From: Apostichopus japonicus
Taxonomy: Eukaryota; Echinodermata; Holothuroidea; Aspidochirotida; Stichopodidae
Assembly (NCBI RefSeq): GCF_037975245.1
Contig: NC_092562.1
Location: forward strand, 26,646,554 to 26,710,553
DNA length: 64,000 bases
Direction: 5' to 3'
Below the pieces are notes generated by a model. It did not search any database and was not told the DNA's origin. It worked only from the letters and a program-made list of their open reading frames with translations. Position 1 is the first letter of the stretch. Every line of letters begins with the position of its first letter. Shown piece after piece: positions 50,467 to 62,100 of this stretch. A program made the position numbers and the translations under genes.

Positions 50467-51111
50467 TTTAACTAAATTTTCTTCTTAAAATTGTCTTAAA
50501 AATTTAAAAACTCCCAAATTAATGGAAAATTCCCCCGCCCCACCAATAAAAATGTGTCTCCATACTTGGTTTTTAAAGCAGGACATGAAAGTTATAATTT
50601 AGACCATCTGATTCTGAAAACTATAGCACTTTGATACTTGGACACTTTACTAAGCTATATAGGCTTACTCTCTGTTTATTTGGTTAAGTCATTACATTTC
50701 CAAAATGCATGTTTACTGTATTTGCCACATCTCTACTCTACATTTACAATATTTACAGTATGCTCATCTATATGCCCACTCAACTAGATTTGAGTTTCAG
50801 ATTAAAGATTTCTTAACAAGGGCCATACATATTTAAGTAATTTTAGCCTTCTTGTAAGTGTTAGAGTTTCAAATGTGAATTAAGGATTCAAGCTCTAATA
50901 GGACCAGATGGCATATAAATGTTTTCTTCAATTCACCTGACATGTTAATAAAGAAATATTCTCATAGTGTCAACCATGTGAAAGTGATCAAGTAGTTTCA
51001 ACAGTGAACCTGCATTCTTGAAGCTTTTACTTTTAAATGTTGTTCACTTCAATTGTCAATTGGTGTCTTGCATTGAAATAATCTTTTTGGATAATTCTTT
51101 AATTGGAACCC

Positions 51112-51615
51112 TACGGAATGCCATATGTATCAAAAATGTCCAAAACAACATAAGCATGTCCAAAACAACATAAGCATGTCCAAAACAATATAAGCATGTC
51201 CAAATTTATATAAATATGTCGAAAATAATATGAGCATGTCCAAAATATTAAAAGAGTGTCGAAAAATAATACAAGAGAGTCAAATGTAACTGCTTAATTC
51301 AGTTTTGTATTGAACATTTTGGCGTTTTAAGTTACGCAATATGTTGCAAAGTATCCAAAATAATATATGCATGTCCAAACTAATATGAGCATGTCCAAAT
51401 TTATATAGACATGTCGGAACTATTATGAGCATGTCCAAAATAATATGCGCATGTCCAAACACATATAAGTATGTCCAAATATATTATGAGCAAGCCCAAA
51501 ATAATATAATATTGTCGAAAAATAATAGAAAAGTCTCGAGTGTAACTGCTAACTTCAACTTTGTTGTGAACATTTAGGCGTTTGAAGTCACGCCATGTGT
51601 TCCAAATATCGAAAA
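51112..51615 (+). repeat. Foldback element, left arm
   Basis: Two tandem units of roughly 250 bp (51112-51360 and 51361-51615). The outer 37 bp match the right arm exactly in inverted orientation. Confidence 0.82.
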
Positions 51616-52356
51616 CTTATATTGGTATGTCGAAAAAAAAATCAGCTTACAATACCTTCTTTGGAGTGAATCTGTATCAACTGACAAAATGGTTATCATT
51701 GTGACATTATATTTTTAAAACATTCTTATGTTTTTGTGACGCAAATAATTCAAAATATTTATAAACAAGATCATCACCTAAAACTTTTCCTTTTCACATC
51801 CCTTCGTAATGTGAGTGGTTTCGCCCTTCCTTGAGTTGCTGAAATTATTCATATATTGATGCGAAGGCAAAGAAGTTCACGTGCGAAAGTACGTACAACA
51901 TGCACATGCTAACAACGTTCTTACAAGTACAGTAGTTATCACACATGCGTATTGGTGGCGAATTATGGGCTAGCCTACATGAACGAAGTAGGACACTAGC
52001 CCAGGATTAAATAAAAAAGGAAGACTAGGTTAGGAGTATTCAACGTTTAATCTTTACTCTCACCTTTTAACAAAATTTTAAGATGGAAACGTGGAAAGAA
52101 TTTGCCAACTACAGATTAGTGATTAAACCGCGTGGAGTGTTGGACACCAGTGGTTCTTCGTATTAAACTCACTGATAGTTACAGCACTTTGGGGCCCGGT
52201 TGACCACTCGCGCTACGAAACACCTCAACTAATATTTCCTCGAAAATAAAATCGTTCTGGATCGAAATATCATTAAAATATAAACACACACTAAAACGGT
52301 AATAAATGAACTGTACATCGTCTTACGTTACGCTGGATATGGTGTATTTGTTTTCA

Positions 52357-52857
52357 GCATACCAAAATAAAAAGTTTGATATTTGGAACATATGGCGTGA
52401 ATTCAAACGCCAAACTGTTCATTACAAAGTTGAAACTAGCAGTTACGCTCGAAACTTTTGTATTATTTTTCGACACTCTTATATTATTTTGGACATGCTC
52501 TTATTATTTTTGGACATACTCATATTGTTTTCGACATGTTTTTATAAATTTGGACATGCTTATATTATTCTGGTAATGCTTATATTTTGTAGGACATTTC
52601 GTAACATATGGTGTGGCAAATGCCAAAATGTTCACTATAAAGATGAAGTTAGCAGTTACATTCGACATGTTCATATAAGTTTTCGACACTCTGATATTAT
52701 TTTGGGCATGCTCATATTATTTTTGGACATACTTATATATATAAGTTTCGATATGTTTATATTAATGTGGATATGCTTATACTTTTTGGACATGCTTATA
52801 TTATTTTGGACATGCTTATATAGTTTTGGACATTTTTGATACATATGGCATTCCGTA
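52357..52857 (-). repeat. Foldback element, right arm
   Basis: Inverted counterpart of the left arm, also a two-unit structure. A 177-codon open frame across it (52306-52839) is just translated minisatellite. Confidence 0.82.
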
Positions 52858-53105
52858 GAACCCTCTGTTCCTGTGGTGCCGGAAACCAAATTGCAATATT
52901 AGAAATATCCTGAGATAAATAATTAAAAGTACAATGTCAAACAGTTGATTCAACTCATCAGAAATGTTCTGTTTAGTGTAGACATCGATAGTCACCTGTA
53001 CACAACACAGTGTTATACCGAGGTATATGATTGCACATAATATTTAATATCTCTTCATTTGAAATTTTCCTCTCAGGTTTAACAAATATATTATCAGAAG
53101 AAACG

Positions 53106-53181
53106 ATGACTTACAAAGTGCAGGTCATTGCTTTGACTACGTTGCTGCTGTGGCAAACACTCCTAAGTTATGGACAAAATG
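53106..53181 (+). CDS. Gene 2 exon 1: signal peptide
   Basis: 76 nt, phase 1 end. It encodes MTYKVQVIALTTLLLWQTLL, then SYGQN, a typical secretion signal ending before GQN. Confidence 0.82.
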
Positions 53182-56100
53182 GTAATGTTGTGTTGTTGCC
53201 TTTACCGAAGTCCACATTGTTGATATGTTATAAAGTTTGTAGCAATGCTTTGTCTATATTTGTGATATGAAATATACCAAATGGTAAAAGCAACGAAACT
53301 TCTAACCTTGCAGTACCAAAATGTTAAGTTTACTGTTAATTATTTGGATCCTTATAAGACTTGTGGTATCAGCTGAAGTGATAATGATGTTATTACTCTG
53401 ATCAATATTTTTTGCATTGGGTGATGTACATGCTTTATTTATGCAAAATCATGTTACACTATGTGAGCTATTTAATTAACATTTCTGTTCATCTCTCATT
53501 CTTCAAGAAAATCAGGGCTATACATCATTTTCTCTTCCGTGCCTTTTTCATGTCCTTGAAACAATTTTTTTTCAATTCCGATTCCCTTCATCTATGGTAT
53601 CTATGATATCATCAATGTAAAGTTAAGCAAGAAAGAAAAAGTAAAACATTTGTCAATATGGTTAACATAAATTCAATCTCTCAGATCCTACAACAACGTT
53701 GAGGTGTATGTTATTAAGAACTGGGACATTCAACATCCTGCTCACATTGTTATATCTACAGTGGTCTGATAGCTCACTGTTCTGTTCCTACTGTACTTTT
53801 GCATGAGACCGTCACCATTAAAATATATTTCATGGTACAGTGTGCACCTTGAGAACAGTATTCCTGGACTTTGAACATCTATGTAGTCATAACAAATATG
53901 TACACTTACCAAATGATATCCTATGTATGCTTAGGGGAAGAACTTTGATAAAAAGGTATATTGTTTTCCTCAACCTTTAGCATGCAATGTACACACTATT
54001 TAATTTATAAAATGGGTGTTGTTGCTAGTCTCAATCTTAAGAGGAAGTAACTGTATGCTTGCATACAGCAGAGTTATAGCTTTATTATGCCTGTCTAAAT
54101 CAAACGTTAGAGTCATATTGGTAATTTTAAACAGTTCTTCTTAAAACAGATCTGAAGCTTTAACACTTTCGTGTTAGATATGCAATTCAATTCACACAAT
54201 GTGCAGCATTGTTTGAACTGGTACAGTGCTACATATTACTTCGATCTTCCTTCTTGGAAGCATAAGAAAGGTAAACATGATGTCCCCATTTATTCTACTT
54301 TGCCTAAATGTCTGCTGAAACTTAAGAATTTTACCAACGACGGGGGCGACCCCCCCTCCCCCTCTTGAGCAAAGTTTTTATGATATCGCTACTAACTTCA
54401 AAATAGAGAATGCTTAGATGCAACTTACAAGGTCTAGGAAGTGCCATTTCCAGCGATCTGGAAGGCATTTTCGGCCAAAATTGTCTTGTTCGCTTCGCGC
54501 CAATACATGGTGACGCTACCCTTACATACTTTGCCTACATGCTTCGCCCCTCCCTCGGCAAATTCCAAGATACGCGTCTATCGACGTGCTGTAGTAATAA
54601 CTTCACAACTGGTTTTTATGTTGTTGATTTTTGGATAGACGCAAGGTGATCTGTCAGATGGTTATAGTGTGTGTGTGTGTATGCGTGCGTTTGTGTGTGT
54701 GTGAGCCCCTGTATGTGAACATCAAAACTCAAATAGTACATGCTAGATTAAATTCATACTTAGATGTATATCGAAACCCCTTGGTGTGTGTAAAGTACCT
54801 GTTGCATCGAATTGGTTGAGTCACATTCTGAGAAAAAACAAAACACGATAACTGTAAAGGTCAAGTTACAATGAACAAACACGGTGTGTAAATTTAGTTT
54901 AGTGAGTACAAGCAATTTATTGCAGTTGATAGGGGTCAAATGTAATTTGTGGTAGGAAGAGGTCGCAGTCAAAAGAACTTGAAAATACATGAAGTGCAAT
55001 AGTTATCGGAGCTTGCATGAGATTGAGGTGGCAGTGAGTGGCAAAAGTGTAATTAGTAAGGTTCAAAGAACATTTGAGGTCAACATAGGGCAAAATCTGA
55101 GAACCTTACTAACCATTTTACTTCAAAATTCAAGTTTGAATAAATGTTTTACTTGGTAAGAGGATCCATCTTAGTGAGTGCAAGACACATGTCGAGCTTG
55201 GAGAAATATAAAACTTCACTTGATGTCAACAGAGTTTCAACTATGTTTAACCTTGTCAAATGTTTAACTTTAACATGAAAAGCTTGAATTACTCTAAAAG
55301 TTGGTGTTTGGGTCTACAATAATGATTACCACAAAACTTTTGTTTCTTGAAAGGTCAAAAGTCATATGAGGTTAAATTCTGAAAACCTTGGAATACCCAA
55401 ACGTCTACAGTACAACATGAATGAACTTGTTAGTTTATAAGTTAGGCTACATATTACAACCTGGACATTACAGATATGATAATATGAGCACTGTTAAACA
55501 TTTAAGTCCCTTGTATACAATATAAAGTAATGCAAGGAATTACTATACCGACTGGCTGTCTGGTTTGTCAGTTAAGCTGCTTTGTTAATGCTGAATTTAA
55601 TATATGCCTACTATCTTTTATCCTCATTCCCATTTTCTATTATGGTTAGAACCAGAGCAAACGTGTTTTTATGCGATGATATCTCCTTATATAATAGTTT
55701 CTTAATGCGTCCCCTGACACATTTCACATTTTTTACCACAAATTTCCAACACAGCTGAAAAATATTCTAGGAAATATGATTGCCTGATTTATGATACAAA
55801 ATATGTTTTTAAATGTCTTATAAAGGATGATATATGTAAAAAAGAGAGAGGCAAGATATGTTCTGTTTTCAAAAAGCTTATTGTGTTCTCTTCTTTTAAT
55901 GACAGTTTACATGTTATCTCTCAATAGAACCAGTAAAGATGACTTTCCTTGGTGTAAACCCGTTTAAGTCTGAATATAGTGATACACACTATCAGTGTCA
56001 CCTTAGCGAATCCGATACAACTGCAGAGTTTGCTCATGTAGAGTCTTTCAGGACTGTTCGGACAAGGAATACTGATGATAAAAATGTAGATCCACCAGCT

Positions 56101-59100
56101 CCAGTTTGGGATGATAGTAATACTTATAAACATTGGAAGGTTACACTGAGCAATAATGGAAATAATGATGCCTTTGGAGTGTTTGGATGTGAAGCAGCGT
56201 TAGATGGGAGGATCACTACATCAATCTCAGGGATATTTATGAGATCAAATGGTGAGTTACTCATAGCTGTAGTTATTTGCCTGACATACATTATATAATT
56301 ATATATTATATTTGGACGTATTACTGCAGCGCGTTTAGAATAGGTCACATAATGGGAGCTCATCACATTACATTAAAAGTCTCATGTTAAATTGTATTGC
56401 ATTTGCATATTCACAAATGTATTCCTCACAAGAATTTTTTTGGGGGAACAATGTTCAAGGTGGGAGGCAAAAGTGGTTTAAGTGATAACATGCAATATTG
56501 TATTTAGCATAGTGTAATTGACGGTAGGCATTGGTACTGCTAATAAAAATCTGGACAACTGTGACACTGTACCTTCAACATGGCTTAAAAACAATGAAGT
56601 AATGCGGCTAAGGATAATAAACATGTGAAACTCAACTTTAGTGTGTATGAAACGACTTGTGGTTGAAAGTCAAACCAATGACAAAACCCCACATGCTTCT
56701 TTTGCACAATTTGCATCAGCATTATCTTTGACCTTGTTATGAGATTCCATACTTGACATTAGATCCCATTGTGACATAAGCCTGTTAATATCCATGGAAA
56801 TGCAAATGAATAAATCCAGATAACTGTATAACAAACCGTACTTTTAAAAGTTCTTGTGAAATTTTACTGGATATTATTACCGCAGCATTACGTTATAATG
56901 GGGCATTTATGTTGGTATGTAATATAATACGTGCTGAAAATGTTATCCTAACAAAAATTCTCGTTAAGAGTTTGTTAAATGTTCGATTTAATATGTTATA
57001 CAATATAGATTTTACATACTCATGTATTGTTACAACTTCCTTGATTTCAGCTGATATTGTACCCAGTGATGGGTTGGTCTCATTAACTGTCAACACTGGT
57101 GATACAGGTGTAAGCATTGGTATGAACAGCACCGGATCAAAAGAAATTGCAGACTTCAGATGGTTGAAGGATAGTGTAAGGAACGGTGATATTAGCGGAC
57201 AGGATACTTGGAGTATCAGTAGACCAGTTGAAGTAGATGATGCTGGTGTCTATGAGTGTCATATTCACAATGAGAGGAATGGAGCAAAACAAAGTCTAAA
57301 ACTGTTGATAGTAAGAGGTTTGTAATGTTGTATTCCAGGTTTGAAATGCTTAATAGCTACTTAATAAGAATATTTTTCTTTCAAATACATTTTTAATCAT
57401 ATTTTGTATTAAAGCTCAACACGATTGTGGTTCATGACACCATATAAATCTCTTGCCGATGAAGTATGATAGTCTTATACGGTCATTCGAATATTCCAAC
57501 TCAATGTATTGTGCCAAGATTGATGGTTGCTTCAAGTGTTAGCTATTTTAACCAGATAAATCATCCCTTTCCCCATTATGCAGATCCCGGTTGGTGATGC
57601 TATCCTGAAAGAAGTTCTTCGAAGTGATACTATCATTGTATAGAATTGCATAATGTGTATTGTTGTATTATAGGAAATGTGATAGATTTGGAATATATAC
57701 ACAAACTGTTTATCCTCACATATTACCTTATCACCTCATTACATACACTGCCAAACCGTGAAAGTCTGAAAAGGAGAGTTTTACACAATTGCTACCATTT
57801 GCCAAAGCGTCAAAAAAGACAAACAAGTATGAAAATTGACTTACTGGACTAACTTTGCCGTTGCCAGATGCATCTATTGAATGTCACCACATTAAAAAAA
57901 TGGTACTTCCACATTTTTTGGATGTGGCTGTTACTTCCAAATGCAAAAATTGTTCAGCTCTTTCATAAAAATGATGAGCTTTAGTTCAGATTACACTCAT
58001 TGTCCAACAATAATACTAAAGTAATTATCTAAAACTAGTATTTAATTTAAAATAGAGCATTGAGAATATCTATAGATTTTTGCGAAAATGTAAAATTTGT
58101 TTTCACTAATTGAAATATTATGAATTTCTGTTATCTGAGATGGATTACTGTACCTCCGATTTGAATGACGTTTAACGAACATCTTTAAATTGGTTACAGT
58201 TGAGAAAGATGTGACATGTTAATACTGCAGTTACATAAATTACTTTCATATAGACTCATTGGTATTAGTTACATTCTTTATGAATATCAGATTTAGATTT
58301 TTCTTACATCTATATTTTTTCTAGAGGAGTTTGCATTTCTCAATATAGTTCTTTTGTGTTGAATACTCATCACAAGTTAAGGAGAAGCAAACGTCTTAAT
58401 ATCATTAATTTAAAATCAAATGTTAGAGCAAGGACAGCGTCCTTGAGAAACTTGTGCATTGCTTAAAGAGAGGATATGAATAAAATGTGAAGGCGTAACC
58501 ATTATAATAACAAATGAAAAGCCTCTGTATTTTGGATTGTGTTTTTTCTGCAAATTCCTACTTTTGTCACTGTGGTATGTAAGCGATAACACCTGGATCA
58601 GCCAGGACTGATGAGATCAGAGATCTCCTGGCTACAAAAATGTAGCTGCATATCATAATATATATCTTTGCATGATCTTTTCATAATAACAGCTTGTCCA
58701 CCTCATCGGTGGGGTCCGGATGCTTGTGATGGAATATGTGATAATTGCTATAACGGAGGCATTTGTGATGAGACCAGTGGAAAATGCATTTGTGCCCCTG
58801 GATTCAAAGGAACAACTTGTGAAGAAGGTAACCATTTTCTCCTTGTTTAACTGAAAGCAAAAGTATGCATGACATATATTTATGAAAGATAGAGATATTG
58901 TGCATAATGGACAAACCCATTAATTAAACTTCACATGTAATCCATTTCGCTATTCATTTTAAATATATGATGTTGATAAGGGCAGGAAGCAATTGCTCAA
59001 GTCTACAGTTTCAAAGCTTTAGACCTTGTATCTTGCCTTAAAAACACTAAAACAACAAATGCTATCATGTCTGGAGACTAAGGCATTTCTGAAATGGTGA

Positions 59101-62100
59101 TTTTTAGGTCTGATTTGTACACCACTTTGTTCAGAAATTTGAATTTGCAGGGTACTTACATGTAGTATTAATATACCTAGAATAGCAACAATGGTTTATA
59201 AGCAATCCCACTCAGTACACCGAACCTTATTATTTTATTATTTCAAGAACAAAAACATTTACAAATATATCACAATTGCAAAATTTCAACATAAACCTAT
59301 ACCCTTGGTTGCAACGCGGCATATTGATGATTGTGAGATAATATCAGTAAAATCAGCTTGACTCATCTAATCAAGTTCCCATGAAACTAACATCAATTGA
59401 ATTAAGTTATTTATAGCCAACATATTTGTCATTAGTCTGTATATAAGGGTTTCATGGATCCTCATATATGGATATTAGCAGTAAAATACATTAAAGGGTG
59501 TATATACCCTATTTTATTATTTTTATATAATAACCTAATGTGTTGATGACACTGAGGTCAATTTTACTAGCCTCATTATATGATATTGGTTAATACGCTT
59601 GAAACATTTAATAGTTATGACAATAAACCTTCCACTTTTTGTTTATTTTAGTCTTCCAAGAATGTAAGGTTCTGCACTTGACATAAACATGCAGCTTCTG
59701 CGTTGACTGGGAGCTAATGAAGTTGCATGTCCGTTTGTTAATAGCACTGACGTTACGGTGCTTCTAATTTGACTGCAATTTAATTGAATTATATATTCTG
59801 TTAGGTTGCGGAGGTAACAGATATGGAGACGCATGTGAAAAGCAATGTTCTAGCACTGACCAACCTGACAGATGCAGTAAATACCTTTTCTGCCTTACCC
59901 ACCCATACGGCTGTAGCTGTAACACAGGATGGATGGGTTTGGACTGCCTTACCGGTAAAGCTTTACTTAATATTTCATCATATGTTCCTATTCCATAATG
60001 TATTTGTAAAGGTATTATCATTCCTACTGTAAAGCATAATTTAGGTTAGTATGGGTTTTGGAATTTAAATTCTGATCATGTCTTTTCCAGATTCAGACAA
60101 AAGTGTATTTACCGGTGTTTGAAAATTGGCATGACCCAGCAGTTTATAGGGAAAAGAATGGTGGTGTTGGGGCGGGAATTGTGGGGTGGTGATGCGGGTG
60201 GCCAGCATTGTGAGAGTTTTGCCAAAGACAGAATTTCAGTTTGTTTTGTCATTAAAAAATTTGATTCTATGATGTTAACTGGGATGTACATGTCTGAAAT
60301 TCAAAATAAAGATAAAATCGAGTTTTATTCAATAATGTTTATTATAATATTGCAGGGACAGCAGATCACCTACTCACTCTCACTACTCTCCTCCTGACCT
60401 GAAAAGCTTTAACCCTGAATGGTTTCGTGAATTCTGTTTGTAGTAAAAATGTAAAGATTCAAGACTATTAGTGGCTTACCTCCATCTCTAGTAACATGTA
60501 CACACATGTTGCCCCTCACATGAAGTCCCTCGCGTGTCCTGAAACGACATGAAACGACATCAACGTTTTGTAAAAATATGTCAAGTGATGACGTGTAATT
60601 AACTCTCTCTCTCTTTTTTTTTGCTATTCCTTCCCTAAAGCCAATAAGTGTTTGGTTGCCAAAGCAACATCCTACATCTTAATTATGTTTTGATTTCTTC
60701 ATTTTGTTGTATATTCATCATTTTATTGAATTAACTTATAGTAATCTGTTTACAACATTTAAGCTAAGACAAGTGACGATAGCCTTCATATTGCATCCCT
60801 CGCTCATTCTGAGGTTTTGGCTATGACCCTGTTATGTTATCACACTAGTTAATTGACATGTGAAAATGAAATGTTAAGGAAACATTTTCAAATGAATTCA
60901 TGTAGGCATATTAAATTATGCAAAAAGTGAAATTGGCTTGTAGGCAGACAATTTGTGTAATACAGTATTTCAAAAGGGAAAACAGTAGATGTTATGCAAT
61001 GGTGGACCAGGGGATCAGATGGATACTTAGTCTTACAAGGTTTTGAAATATTTTTTACTTAAAACACTCAAATTAAAATGCTTACTCGATACATTGTTAA
61101 TTACAAGTTGCCCCGTCTGAGTTTGAATTGTGTTGATTCCCATTATAATGTCAAGTTTTGTGAAGACGTTTGGATGAAGTTACAACAATGCCCATGACAA
61201 TGTAAAATATGTGATGTGATGGATGTTCCGAATTGCCAAGTCATTGTTGAAAGGCAACATTTCTAACTCCAGCTAGCAATATTTAATATAAAAAATGCCA
61301 AATAATAAAAGTAGGTATAATCCTCATTAGAATTTCAGGATTAAGTTTCTTAAGTTTTCTCAACATAGTAAACAAATAGAGAAAAGATATGGTCATATGA
61401 TATCGCAAACTGTAATGGTCATTGTAGTGTGATGAAGACTGATTTGTAAGGATTTTAAGGTGAAGGGCTGTTAATGTGTCAACATCAATATTACCTTCTT
61501 AGTCTCTGGAAGAACAATTGGTTATGTGACAGGGTAATACAGACTAAAATCAGGCCGTCAGACCTTCAGTGTCTTACATGTCTTATTAAATTTATGGTGG
61601 ATACTATAGCTTGTCAAAGATACCATGTACATGTTTTCTGGATAATTGTTAAGTATGCTAGTGTAAATGAACGAACATTCTGCATGTTACTTTTTGTAGT
61701 AAGCTAAAATAGGAATTTGTCAATAAAAGTGATTTATATTTTACATGAAAGTATTAAATAGAAAAAAAATTCCCAAGAGTTCCAACTTCATTTAAATAAG
61801 CAAGTTCTTTACTTTACCATCAGGATGTGATTCAGCAAACTATGGAGCCAGCTGCCTACAGACCTGTCACTGTCAGTCTGGGCAGTGTGACAATTATACA
61901 GGAGTCTGTACAGGATTATCAACAGACTGTAGTAGTGGATGGACAGGGACAAATTGTCAGGGTAAGTACTGTTTCTTGATGGATGTCGATCCAACATAAC
62001 ATTTGATACATCATTAGAGGAAAATGACTTGCTCTGATCTCAGACCTACTCCACTGTCACTGTCAGTCTAGTCAGTCATGTAACAGCTATACAGGAGTTT

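Larger units (their letters stand above)
43099..51105. other. Intergenic region between the two receptor genes
   Basis: No gene I can support. It holds an interspersed repeat (43385-43565), a THAP-like fragment near 49.4 kb and a small unrecognised minus-strand open frame at 50173-50466. The stretch 43.6-47.3 kb shows nothing recognisable. Confidence 0.5.
51112..52857. mobile_element. Foldback-type non-autonomous DNA element
   Basis: 1746 bp beginning TACGGAATGCCATATG and ending CATATGGCATTCCGTA, flanked by GAACCC at 51106-51111 and 52858-52863 (6-bp target-site duplication). The arms are about 0.5 kb each and inverted. Each arm is two tandem units of about 250 bp, made of a 20-bp minisatellite (ATGTCCAAAATAATATAAGC variants) plus a non-repetitive block (TGTAACTGCTAACTTC, then GCGTTTGAA.TCACGCC). 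The core of about 740 bp has no transposase. Confidence 0.85.

Noticed and set aside
52306..52839. 177-codon open frame
   Set aside because: It lies in the right arm of the foldback element and reads repeated minisatellite units.
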